Source: Mycoplasma sp. CAG:956 (GTDB taxonomy: Bacteria; Bacillota_I; Bacilli_A; RF39; UBA660). From it: a DNA stretch of 42,344 nt. The position numbers and the translations under genes are program-made. Of this stretch, positions 7,847 through 16,015 are shown in pieces. The DNA lies in assembly GCA_000433475.1 (NCBI GenBank), contig HF993075.1, forward strand, positions 1 to 42,344. Reading direction: 5' to 3'. The notes under the pieces were generated by a model. That model worked only from the letters and a program-made list of their open reading frames with translations, made no database searches and had not been told where the DNA came from. Within the stretch, counting starts at the first letter, position 1. Each line of letters begins with the position of its first letter.

Positions 7847-8320
7847 ATGAAAAGAAGTTCGGGAATATTATTGTGGAAAAAAGAAAATAATCAATATTAT
7901 GTTTTACTAACTCATTTTGGTGGACCTTATTGGGATAAATTAGATAAGGGTGCTTGGTCAGTCCAAAAAGGCTTAGTAGAATCTAATGAAAAAGTTTTAA
8001 ATGCTGCTATAAGAGAAAGTAGTGAAGAAACCAATTTGATTTTAAATAATAAAATAGATTACTTAGCTTCAAAAAAAGTATCTAATAATAAACTAGTTAT
8101 TATGTTTGAAAGTTACTTTGACGGTGATATTTTTAATTTTAAAAGTAATAACTTTACTTTAGAATGGCCACCTAAGTCTGGTAGTATTAAAGAATTCCCT
8201 GAAATGGATAAAATAAAATGGTTTACTTTAGAAGAAGCTCTTACTTATATTAATCCAAGTCAGACCTTCTTTATAAAACGACTAAAAGAAAAACTAAGCT
8301 TAAAAGACCAAAATAATTAG
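7847..8320 (+). CDS. Nudix hydrolase
   Basis: 157-residue hydrolase of nucleoside diphosphates linked to another group. The Nudix box is present with small deviations: GLVESNE, a seven-residue gap, then RESSEETN, where the usual hydrophobic residue after RE is Ser and the usual Gly near the end is Asn. The catalytic Glu pair is kept. The N-terminal SGILLWKK strand and DKLDKGAWSVQKG resemble NUDIX proteins of the bis(5'-nucleosyl)-tetraphosphatase type, but that is inference. The start at 7847 gives nine bases from AAGGAG; an ATG at 7841 is too close to it. The ribosome-binding site overlaps the stop of the CMD-like gene, indicating one operon. Confidence 0.85.
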   Translation: MKRSSGILLWKKENNQYYVLLTHFGGPYWDKLDKGAWSVQKGLVESNEKVLNAAIRESSEETNLILNNKIDYLASKKVSNNKLVIMFESYFDGDIFNFKSNNFTLEWPPKSGSIKEFPEMDKIKWFTLEEALTYINPSQTFFIKRLKEKLSLKDQNN

Positions 8321-8411
8321 AATAAAAATTATATTAAATTAAATTTATATATTTCTAAAAAAAGTTTATAATAATTTAAGAAATATATTAGAAAATAAGA
8401 AAGAAAAAATT

Positions 8412-8645
8412 ATGAATAATAAGAAAGAATTTGTAAAAGAAAATGTATTTGGATTAGAAGAAGGCAAAGAAGCTGCTTTATTAAAACCGGGTAGCATTAT
8501 TACTATCCCAGCAAATGTTAAACATTGGCATGGTGCGAAAAAAGATTCTTGGTTTAGTCATATAGCTATTGAAGTTCCAGGAGAAAATACATCAAATGAA
8601 TGGTGCCAACCAGTAAGTGATGAAGAGTATAATAAATTAAATTAA
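8412..8645 (+). pseudogene. Cupin protein with internal deletion
   Basis: 77-residue remnant of the cupin that usually accompanies CMD-like proteins. The first 15 residues, ending in NVFGL, correspond to the family N-terminus. They are joined directly to EEGKEAALLKPG, IPANVKHWHGA and WFSHIAIEVPGEN, the second half of the cupin barrel. The family is normally about 130-140 residues, so roughly 55-60 residues, including the first metal-binding motif (GxxxxxHxHxxxxE), are missing in frame. The His residues of the second motif remain. The ribosome-binding site is weak. It may still be translated, but a metal-binding cupin barrel is not possible from this half alone. The 91-base gap upstream has only an AT-rich -10-like TATAAT. 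Confidence 0.7.
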
Positions 8646-8663
8646 AACAAACAGGAGGTCAAC

Positions 8664-9620
8664 ATGAAAAATGAAATAATATTATTTGAAAATCAAAATG
8701 TAAAATTAGAAGTTAATGTGAAAGATGAAACCGTTTGGTTATCTTTAGAACAATTAGCAACTTTGTTTAATAGGGATAGAACGGTAATTAAAAGACACAT
8801 TAATAATATTTTTAAAGAAGATGAATTGAAGGAAAATGAGGTATGTGCAAAATTTGCACATACCACTGCTCATGGAGCTCTAACTGATAAAACCCAAACT
8901 AGAAATATTGAATATTATAATCTTGACATGATTATTTCGATTGGTTATCGAGTAAAATCTCAAAAAGGTATCATTTTTAGAAAATGGGCTAATAAAATAT
9001 TAAAAGACTATTTAATTAAGGGTTATGCCATAAATCAAAAAAGATTAGATTATTTAGAAAAGACTGTGAAATTAATAGATATTGCCAATAGAACCAATGA
9101 AAATTTAGAAAATGCCGATGCTAAAGAAATTCTAAAAGTAATTGCTACTTATTCTAAAGCCCTTGACCTTTTAGATGATTATGACCATCGAAACTTATTA
9201 AAACCTAAGGGAAATAGCAGTCAGAAACAAATAAGATATGAAGACTGTTTAGATGTGATTAATAAATTAAGATTCAATGAAGAAAGTGATATCTTTGCTA
9301 TTGAAAGAAATAAAGGCTTACAATCAATAATCGGCAATATTTATCAAACCTTTGATGGTAATGATGTTTATAAAAGTATTGAAGAAAAGGCTGCTAACTT
9401 TTTATATATGATTGTTAAAAACCATGTTTTCATTGACGGCAATAAAAGAATTGCAGCAACTTTGTTTATTTATTTTCTAAATTATTATGACCTTCTATAT
9501 AAAGAAAATAAACAAGTGATTGATAATAATACTTTAGCCTCTCTAACTTTACTTATTGCCGAGTCTAATCCAAAAGAAAAAGAAGTTATAATTGATTTAG
9601 TTATGAATTTTCTAAATTAA
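8664..9620 (+). CDS. RhuM-Fic/Doc fusion protein
   Basis: 318-residue two-domain protein. Residues 1 to about 125 match the RhuM 'virulence protein' family: FENQNVKLEVNVKDETVWLS, DRTVIKRHINNIF, VCAKFAH and SIGYRVKSQKGIIFRKWA. Residues about 190-318 are a Fic/Doc domain with the active-site motif HVFIDGNKRIA (254-264), containing the catalytic His and the GNKR anion-binding loop. Fic domains transfer AMP or other phosphate-containing groups to target proteins; Doc phosphorylates EF-Tu. No inhibitory S/TxxxE(G/N) helix is obvious and no separate small antitoxin gene flanks it, so RhuM may regulate or target the Fic part (inference). The start is an ATG preceded by CAGGAGG. A 25-base palindrome lies within the reading frame at 8840-8864. 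Confidence 0.85.
   Translation: MKNEIILFENQNVKLEVNVKDETVWLSLEQLATLFNRDRTVIKRHINNIFKEDELKENEVCAKFAHTTAHGALTDKTQTRNIEYYNLDMIISIGYRVKSQKGIIFRKWANKILKDYLIKGYAINQKRLDYLEKTVKLIDIANRTNENLENADAKEILKVIATYSKALDLLDDYDHRNLLKPKGNSSQKQIRYEDCLDVINKLRFNEESDIFAIERNKGLQSIIGNIYQTFDGNDVYKSIEEKAANFLYMIVKNHVFIDGNKRIAATLFIYFLNYYDLLYKENKQVIDNNTLASLTLLIAESNPKEKEVIIDLVMNFLN
8840..8864 (+). repeat. Perfect palindrome inside the RhuM-Fic gene
   Basis: Arms GGTATGTGCAAA and TTTGCACATACC are perfect 12-base inverted repeats around one central A. In frame it encodes VCAKFAHT in the conserved RhuM region. Confidence 0.7.
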
Positions 9621-9667
9621 AAAAAGTAGTATAAGATAATAGAAAAGAATTAAAAGGAGTGTATTAA

Positions 9668-11410
9668 ATGTATTTAGAAAAAATTAATGGACCAGAAGAT
9701 GTCAAAAAATTAAAAATAGAAGAATTACAACCGTTGGCTGACGAAGTAAGAAAAGCCGTAATTAACCGTGTTAGTAAAATAGGTGGTCATAAAGGACCAA
9801 ACTTAGGTGTTGTTGAAATGACAGTAGCCCTTCATTATGTTTTTAATTCGCCTATGGATAAAATCGTCTTTGATGTTTCCCACCAATGTTATCCTCATAA
9901 AATCTTAACTGGTCGTAAAGAAGCTTATCTTGATGATGATAAATTTAGTGAAGTAACTGGCTATACTAACCCTTTAGAAAGTAAACATGATTTATTTAAA
10001 GTAGGGCATACTTCAACCAGTGTTTCTCTAAGTTTAGGCTTAGCAGTCGCAAGAGACTTAAAACATACTAAAGAAAATATAATTGCCGTTATTGGCGACG
10101 GTTCCTTATCTGGTGGTGAAGCTCTAGAAGCCTTAGATTATGCCGGTGAATATAAAAATAATTTAATTATTATTGTTAATGATAATGACCAAAGTATTGC
10201 AGAAAATCATGGTGGTCTTTATAAAAATCTAAAAAAATTACGCATGATGAATGGAGTATCTAATAATAACTTCTTTAAAGCTTTAGGCTTTGAATACCAT
10301 TATTTAGATGACGGTCATGATATTAAAAAGTTAGTAGATTTATTTAACTCAGTTAAAGATACTGACCACCCAGTTCTTTTGCATATTCATACTATTAAAG
10401 GTAAAGGACTTAAATATGCTGAAGAAAATAGAGAAGCTTGGCATTCTGGTGGACCATTTAATATCGAAGATGGTTCCTTAAAAAATCCAGTAGTTAAAGA
10501 TGATACCGTATTTAATAGTTTAAAAGAATTATTAGATACTAACTCTAAAGCCGTTGTTTTAAATGCTGGTACTCCCGCATCTTTAGGATTTACACAAGAT
10601 ATAAGAGAAGAATATGTTAACAAAGGTAAGTTTATTGATGTTGGTATTGCTGAGGAAAATGCAGTTGGGATGATTAGTGGCATTGCTAAAAATGGTGGCA
10701 TCCCGGTATTTGGAACTTTCGCCCCATTCCTTCAAAGAGTCTATGACCAAGTAAGTCATGATTTGTGTTTAAATGATAATCCAGCAGTTATTTTAGCTAT
10801 TAACCCAGGTGTTTATGGTATGAATAGTGATACTCATATTGCCTTATGTGATATTCAAGAATTTAGTCATATTCCTAACTTTACTTACTTAGCACCCGCT
10901 ACTAAAAAAGAATATAACGATGCCTTAAAATTTTCAACAACCATAAGTAAACACCCCGTAGGTATCAGAGTTCCTAACATTTGGTGTGAACTAGATAACG
11001 ATAACCATACCGATTTTACGAAAAATATGTGCGTACTAAGTGGTAGTGATGTTGCTATTACAGCAGTTGGTCCCATGCTTAAAATGGCTCTTGAAGTAGC
11101 CAAATACATAAAAGAAAAATATCAAAAAGATATAACTGTTATCAATCCTATTAACGTTAGCAGCTTAGATTACGAAACTTTAGATAAACTAAAGGAAAAT
11201 CATAAGTTAATTATTACTTTAGAAGACGGTGAGCTTCAAGGCGGTTATGGCGTAAATATCGCTAGTTACTTAGGTGCCGATGCCATTAAAGTTATGAACT
11301 TTGGTATTTCTAAAAAATTCCATACTGATTTTAAAGCCGAAGAACTCCTTGCAAAGTGTGGCATGTCTAAAGAAAATTTAGTTAATATTATTGAAGGTTA
11401 CTTAAGCTAG
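9668..11410 (+). CDS. DXS-family thiamine-diphosphate enzyme with altered acceptor site
   Basis: 580-residue homologue of 1-deoxy-D-xylulose-5-phosphate synthase (usual length about 620-640). Conserved features are GGH (H41, equivalent to E. coli H49), SHQCYPHKILTGR, the ThDP motif beginning GDGSLSGGEALEA (143) and ending VNDNDQSI, the catalytic Glu in GIAEEN, FLQRVYDQV and the His in DTHIA. By my alignment, residues that bind the D-glyceraldehyde-3-phosphate end differ: E. coli R420 is Asn or Pro, D427 is Asn, and R478 of RYPRG is Asn (RVPNI). Canonical DXS activity is therefore doubtful, although annotation pipelines would call it dxs. The start ATG follows AAAAGGAGTG. It forms a single-gene unit with its own terminator; the RhuM-Fic gene precedes it by 47 bases. 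Confidence 0.8.
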   Translation: MYLEKINGPEDVKKLKIEELQPLADEVRKAVINRVSKIGGHKGPNLGVVEMTVALHYVFNSPMDKIVFDVSHQCYPHKILTGRKEAYLDDDKFSEVTGYTNPLESKHDLFKVGHTSTSVSLSLGLAVARDLKHTKENIIAVIGDGSLSGGEALEALDYAGEYKNNLIIIVNDNDQSIAENHGGLYKNLKKLRMMNGVSNNNFFKALGFEYHYLDDGHDIKKLVDLFNSVKDTDHPVLLHIHTIKGKGLKYAEENREAWHSGGPFNIEDGSLKNPVVKDDTVFNSLKELLDTNSKAVVLNAGTPASLGFTQDIREEYVNKGKFIDVGIAEENAVGMISGIAKNGGIPVFGTFAPFLQRVYDQVSHDLCLNDNPAVILAINPGVYGMNSDTHIALCDIQEFSHIPNFTYLAPATKKEYNDALKFSTTISKHPVGIRVPNIWCELDNDNHTDFTKNMCVLSGSDVAITAVGPMLKMALEVAKYIKEKYQKDITVINPINVSSLDYETLDKLKENHKLIITLEDGELQGGYGVNIASYLGADAIKVMNFGISKKFHTDFKAEELLAKCGMSKENLVNIIEGYLS

Positions 11411-11422
11411 GTAACCTTTTTT
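11394..11422 (+). terminator. Intrinsic terminator of the DXS-family gene
   Basis: Perfect 8-bp stem AAGGTTAC/GTAACCTT, nine-base loop containing the stop codon, then TTTT. The coding region supplies the 5' arm. Confidence 0.85.
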
Positions 11423-11499
11423 ACTATTTAATTTCTATATTTTATTTGTTTTATTTTCTTGAAATTTTCTTTATTTTCCTTTTCAACAAATTTTTTCTA

Positions 11500-11528
11500 T
11501 TGTTATAAATTTGACGTAATGCTATAAT
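11500..11528 (+). promoter_or_regulatory. Promoter of the acyltransferase gene
   Basis: -35 TTGTTA (11500-11505), 17-base spacer, extended -10 TGC-TATAAT (11523-11528). AAGGAGG follows within 20 bases. Confidence 0.7.
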
Positions 11529-11552
11529 GTAATTAGGATAAGGAGGAGAAAA

Positions 11553-12791
11553 GTGAAAAATGTTAAACAGTTGCCAAAAACAAAAAATGTGGCGATTGAA
11601 TTGTGGAGATTTATTATTGCTATTGCAATAATTGGTTTCCATGTAGGGTTTATTATTGCCAGAACTTGTAATGGTTCTAATGGCTACTATATGACACCTG
11701 AAGCTAAATGGATGTTTGGCTCTAGTGAAGTATTGTTAATATTTACATTAACAGCTGGTTATTTCCTAACAGCACATCATGAAAAACAATCAAAAAATGA
11801 AGAATATCTTGCTAAAAGTGCTTCACGTCGTGCTTGGGAATACACTTGGAAACGTGTTAAAGCCTTACTACCAACTTTAGTTTTAGGATACATAATTGGT
11901 GTCATATTCTGTACTAAATTTTATTATCCTGAATACAGCATCCAAGAAACTTTAACGATGATTGTTAATAGTGCTTGGGAATTCTTAGGATTCCATGCTG
12001 CTGGCTTAAGAAGTACTGGTAATGAATTTTTTAACCTAAATGGACCACTATGGTTTATTTCTGCTATATTTATTGTTGGATATTTTGTTTATTACCTATT
12101 ATGTAAAAATAAAGATTTACTAACTGGTTTTATTGCCCCATTTGGTTTTATTTTTACAGCAGGTTGGTGGAGTTTTACAGGTACAAGAGCAGCTCAAACT
12201 GCTTGGACTACATTTGGTCTTCAAACCGCATCTACTAATGGTATGGGCGGTTCAGCTAGTAATACTACCGCTTCCATAGGTTTTAACAATGGCTTAGTAT
12301 TTGTTTTAATTGGCATTTTAGGTGGTGTACTAATTTATTATCTAGTTGAAGAACTTAAGAAACATAAATTTAGTAACTTAGGCAAAGCTGGTCTTACATT
12401 ATTAAATATTGTTTGTAGTATTTTATTACTATGGTATACAATTTACCAACCAACTTATTTTAATCTTGAAAGATGGACAGTAGCTCTTTTAATAATTGTA
12501 GTAATTACATTATCATTATTAAATCAAGATTACTTAACTAAATTACTAAATAATAAATATACTAACAAAGTATTTGCTTATTTAGGTTCTATTTCATTAG
12601 AAATTTATATGCTACATTATCCAATCGCTATTTTTGTACTAAGATTACTTGGTAAAAATACAAAAGCAACAGCATATTCATTCTGGAAAGTGTTTGTGCC
12701 AACTGCTATTTTAACTCTAGTATTTAGTGCAATATTAAGCTTACTAAGGGCAATTATGAAAATGGCAAAAGAAGAAAAAGGCAATGCATAA
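11553..12791 (+). CDS. Membrane acyltransferase (acyltransferase 3 family)
   Basis: 412-residue integral membrane protein of the acyltransferase-3 (OafA/YrhL) type, which transfers acetyl or other acyl groups to extracytoplasmic glycans or lipids. The family start is visible: IELWRFIIAIAIIGFHVGF, with the conserved Arg and the His in the first helix. A later segment reads FNLNGPLWFISAIFIVGY, and ten or so hydrophobic helices follow, ending YLGSISLEIYMLHYPIAIF, a typical last conserved block. The start is GTG at 11553 after AAGGAGGAG. The gene has its own promoter and is followed 25 bases later by buk with a strong ribosome-binding site, so read-through is possible. The target glycan is not known. 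Confidence 0.85.
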   Translation: MKNVKQLPKTKNVAIELWRFIIAIAIIGFHVGFIIARTCNGSNGYYMTPEAKWMFGSSEVLLIFTLTAGYFLTAHHEKQSKNEEYLAKSASRRAWEYTWKRVKALLPTLVLGYIIGVIFCTKFYYPEYSIQETLTMIVNSAWEFLGFHAAGLRSTGNEFFNLNGPLWFISAIFIVGYFVYYLLCKNKDLLTGFIAPFGFIFTAGWWSFTGTRAAQTAWTTFGLQTASTNGMGGSASNTTASIGFNNGLVFVLIGILGGVLIYYLVEELKKHKFSNLGKAGLTLLNIVCSILLLWYTIYQPTYFNLERWTVALLIIVVITLSLLNQDYLTKLLNNKYTNKVFAYLGSISLEIYMLHYPIAIFVLRLLGKNTKATAYSFWKVFVPTAILTLVFSAILSLLRAIMKMAKEEKGNA

Positions 12792-12816
12792 TTGTCTTTT
12801 TATAAAGGAGAAATTT

Positions 12817-13881
12817 ATGAAAAAAATATTTGTAATTAATTTAGGTTCAACTTCAACTAAGATTGCTTATTTTGAAGATGACAAATGTATATTTAAAGAA
12901 ACGTTAAAACATAACACCGAGGATATTAAACAATTTAAAAGTATTTGGGAACAAGAAGAATATCGAAAAAATGCTTTAGATAAATTTATGTTAGAACATA
13001 ATATTAAGGTAAGCAAACTAGATGCTATAGTATCACGCGGTGGTCATACCGAGCCCTTACATAGTGGGGTTTATTTAATAAATCAAAAAATGCTTGATGA
13101 ATCAAGAAGTATGAAGTATGGTAATCATGTATCAGATTTAGGAATATTACTAGCTAGTAAATATGCTAAAGAAGGACCAATTCCTTTAACTGTTGATACT
13201 GCTTGTACTGATGAGTTTGAACCTCTAGCTAGATATTCTGGTTTAAAAGAGATAGAAAGAGTTTCCAGATTTCACATTTTAAATCATAAGGCTGTTGCTA
13301 AGAAGTATGCCCATGATATTGGTAAAAAGTATGAAAATTTAAATTTAGTTGTTTGTCATATGGGTGGTGGTACTTCAGTTGCTATCCATAAAAATGGACG
13401 TATTATTGATGGTAATAATGGTCTTGACGGTGATGGTCCTTTCTCAACTGACCGTTCTTGTGGTCTACCAGTTGGTGCTTTAATTGATATGTGTTACAGT
13501 GGTAAATATACTTATCAAGAGATGCGTCGTAAGATTAAAGGCTTAGGTGGTCTTATGAGCTATGTTGGCGAGACTGATGTCGAATTAATTCAGAAGAAAG
13601 CTTGTGAAGAACATAATAAAGCTTGTGAAGAAGCCCTAGATGCTATGTGTTATCAAACTTCTAAAGAAATTGCAGCTATGTCTAGTGTTGTTAATGGTAA
13701 AGTTGATGCTATCCTAATAACTGGTGGTATTGCTAATTCTAAGTATTTAATGGATAAAATTATTGAAAGAGTATCATTTATTGCACCAGTTCATCTTTAC
13801 CCAGGTGAATTTGAAATGGAATCTTTAGGTACTAATGCTTATAAAGCCTTAATTAAAGAAGTACCAATTAACGAACTATAA
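12817..13881 (+). CDS. buk: Butyrate kinase
   Basis: 354-residue member of the ASKHA acetate/butyrate kinase group, producing ATP and butyrate (or a branched-chain acid) from the acyl phosphate. The N-terminal phosphate-binding strand INLGSTSTK, the central VSRGGH and HMGGGTSVAIH motifs, the DGDGPFSTDRSCGLP block and the late LITGGIANS motif are all typical of Buk rather than AckA. Length matches. The start at 12817 follows AAAGGAGAAATTT; the longer frame from 12784 overlaps the upstream gene and lacks a ribosome-binding site. ptb follows after 12 bases, giving the buk-ptb pair that converts butyryl-CoA to butyrate. The order is the reverse of ptb-buk in Clostridium. No bcd, crt or hbd genes are in the window. 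Confidence 0.93.
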   Translation: MKKIFVINLGSTSTKIAYFEDDKCIFKETLKHNTEDIKQFKSIWEQEEYRKNALDKFMLEHNIKVSKLDAIVSRGGHTEPLHSGVYLINQKMLDESRSMKYGNHVSDLGILLASKYAKEGPIPLTVDTACTDEFEPLARYSGLKEIERVSRFHILNHKAVAKKYAHDIGKKYENLNLVVCHMGGGTSVAIHKNGRIIDGNNGLDGDGPFSTDRSCGLPVGALIDMCYSGKYTYQEMRRKIKGLGGLMSYVGETDVELIQKKACEEHNKACEEALDAMCYQTSKEIAAMSSVVNGKVDAILITGGIANSKYLMDKIIERVSFIAPVHLYPGEFEMESLGTNAYKALIKEVPINEL

Positions 13882-13893
13882 AAAGGAGATAAA

Positions 13894-14799
13894 ATGTTTA
13901 AAAATTTTAAAGAAATCGAAAAATATGTTTTAGATAAAAAAATAGTTAAAACCATAGCACTTGCCAATGCCGAAGATAATCATGCCTTAGAAGCCTTAGT
14001 TATGGCGAAAAGAAAAGGTGTTGCTAAAGGCATTTTAATCGGGAATATTCCGAAAATAAAAGAATTACTTACTTCTTATAATGAAGATTTTAATGATTAT
14101 GAATTTATTCCAGAATCTGATGAATTAAAATCAGCTTGCACGGCTGTTTCCTTAGTTAAAAGTGGTCAAGCTGATTTACCTATGAAAGGGCTTATGATGA
14201 CCTCATCATTCATGAAAGCTATCTTAGATAAAGAAAACGGTTTAATAACTCCTGGTCATTTACTAAGTCAAGCTACTATCTTAGAATATCAAGAAAAAAA
14301 TAGATTAATGGTTATTTCCGATTGTGCTGTTAATATTATGCCTGATGCCGAAAAGAAAATAATGATTACGAAAAATGCTATTAAGTTAGCTAATAACTTG
14401 GGTATTGAAAAACCAAATATCGCAGTTTTATCCGCTTTAGAAAAAGTTAATCCAGCTATTCCTAGTACAGTTGATGCTGATATAGTTGCTAAATATCCTG
14501 ACTATAATAACATTGGTAATATCATCGGACCTGTTGCTATGGATATTGCCATGTCTAAAGAAGCCGCTCTACATAAAGGTGTTGATAACCCTGTTTGTGG
14601 CAATGCCGATATCTTAATTATGCCTGATTTAGCAGCTGGTAATATCTTTACTAAAGGATTAGTTTTCTTTGCACACTTTAAATCAGCTGGTGTCTTAAAT
14701 GGCACTACTAGTCCCGTTATAATGACTAGTAGAACGGATACTATCGAAGATAAATATTTATCTATTTTAATGTCTATTTATAACTGTGAATGTAAATAG
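13894..14799 (+). CDS. ptb: Phosphate butyryltransferase
   Basis: 301-residue acyl-CoA:phosphate acyltransferase of the PTA/PTB family, exchanging CoA for phosphate on butyryl-CoA (or branched-chain acyl-CoA). The family pattern is visible in GLMMTSSFMKAILDKENGL, in ISDCAVNIMPDAEKK and in the C-terminal LIMPDLAAGNIFTKGLVFFA. Length matches Ptb (about 300). The ribosome-binding site AAAAGGAGATAAA lies in the 12-base gap after buk, so both are one operon. Together they form an ATP-yielding terminal step. The natural substrate could be butyryl-, isobutyryl- or 2-methylbutyryl-CoA; the sequence does not decide. Confidence 0.92.
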   Translation: MFKNFKEIEKYVLDKKIVKTIALANAEDNHALEALVMAKRKGVAKGILIGNIPKIKELLTSYNEDFNDYEFIPESDELKSACTAVSLVKSGQADLPMKGLMMTSSFMKAILDKENGLITPGHLLSQATILEYQEKNRLMVISDCAVNIMPDAEKKIMITKNAIKLANNLGIEKPNIAVLSALEKVNPAIPSTVDADIVAKYPDYNNIGNIIGPVAMDIAMSKEAALHKGVDNPVCGNADILIMPDLAAGNIFTKGLVFFAHFKSAGVLNGTTSPVIMTSRTDTIEDKYLSILMSIYNCECK

Positions 14800-14836
14800 T
14801 ATAAAAAATATTACTTTTTAATAGAAGGGATTATCT

Positions 14837-15994
14837 ATGCGAACATTTAACTATTTAAAAGATTATAATTTATTAACTTCATCAGTACAAGGTTACCTAA
14901 CTCAATTATCACTAGAACTAGATTATTTAATAAAAACTAGTAATAATAAAGAAATATATTATCCCTTATATAAAAAACTCCAAGAATTTCCAACTAAATA
15001 TCCTAATTTAAGAAATATTTCTATAAGAATTAGAGAAGATTTATTAAAAGAAGAAAATGTATCTTATTACTTTAAAAATGGTAAATACCCTTCTAATGCT
15101 TCTATCATAGGTAATGAGATTACTAAAGATTTAAATGAGTTATTTACTTTAGAAGAAAGTCTAAAAAATTATACAGCTTTACTTTGGCAACAAAGACTAA
15201 CTAACTTTAATGATTTAGTAAATGGCGAAGACTTTATGATAGTAGGTCATGCTTCTTTTAATATACCAGGCATTAGTAGCGATAAAAACTATAACTCTCA
15301 TATGGCTCAATACTTATCTTGTAGTTTATTTTCTAATTTAGAATTAAATAGTTTCCAAAATAGTAATTTAATCTTTGTAGTTAATGTTAATAGTACTAAC
15401 TATATAGCATCATCTTCTTGCGACTCAGTAACTGGTGATTTTAATAATCCTGATTTTCTTACTTTAAAAGTAATCGAAGTAAATGGTTCTAAACATTATA
15501 TAAAAGTTGGCTATACTAACGATAGTAAAAAATGTGTTACTGCCTTAGAAACACCAGAGATGATTGAAAAGTTAAGCATAGCAAGAGAATTAAAAGAAAA
15601 TGGTAAATTATATGATTATGATAGTTCTTTATGTAATGAAGTAGTTTTAGATAGAACTAAGACTAGTTATAGTGGAGCCGTATTATTAAGTAATGGTTGT
15701 GATATCTTATTTAATGAATACTTATTATTAAAAGAAAATAATATTCCTTTTAAATGTATTAATAAAGCTTTATATCGTTTAAAAAAAGAAATGTTACCTT
15801 ATAGTAATACTGATTATGAAGAATATCTATCTTCTTTAAAAAGATTAGAAGCAAGAATTTTAGCTGGTTTAATCCCGTTAGATAAGTTAAATGCTTATTA
15901 TAATGAAGTCATAATTCCCATGCGATATGATGATATTGTTGCAAATGATTTTAAAAAAGTTATTGCTAAATATACTAAAATAAATGGTATATAA
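14837..15994 (+). CDS. Unrecognised 385-residue protein
   Basis: I do not recognise this protein. It has no signal peptide and no membrane segment; composition is rich in Asn, Leu, Tyr and Ser. The N-terminal 130 residues look helical. A central part (about 135-235) has alternating strands, including FMIVGHASFNIPG, NLIFVVNVN and YIKVGYTND, and three or four Cys. The C-terminal third looks helical again, ending MRYDDIVANDFKKVIAKY. The start follows AAGGGATT. The P-loop gene begins 21 bases after the stop, suggesting a functional pair. Codon use resembles neighbouring genes, so recent transfer is not obvious. Confidence 0.75.
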   Translation: MRTFNYLKDYNLLTSSVQGYLTQLSLELDYLIKTSNNKEIYYPLYKKLQEFPTKYPNLRNISIRIREDLLKEENVSYYFKNGKYPSNASIIGNEITKDLNELFTLEESLKNYTALLWQQRLTNFNDLVNGEDFMIVGHASFNIPGISSDKNYNSHMAQYLSCSLFSNLELNSFQNSNLIFVVNVNSTNYIASSSCDSVTGDFNNPDFLTLKVIEVNGSKHYIKVGYTNDSKKCVTALETPEMIEKLSIARELKENGKLYDYDSSLCNEVVLDRTKTSYSGAVLLSNGCDILFNEYLLLKENNIPFKCINKALYRLKKEMLPYSNTDYEEYLSSLKRLEARILAGLIPLDKLNAYYNEVIIPMRYDDIVANDFKKVIAKYTKINGI

Positions 15995-16015
15995 AAAATA
16001 GAAATGGAGTCTTAT

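Noticed and set aside
10387..11109. Antisense open frames over the DXS-family gene (and similar minus-strand frames elsewhere)
   Set aside because: They lack ribosome-binding sites and recognisable protein sequence and mirror well-supported genes on the other strand.
12817..13881. Acetate or propionate kinase
   Set aside because: Motifs and length are those of butyrate kinase, and a phosphotransbutyrylase gene is adjacent.
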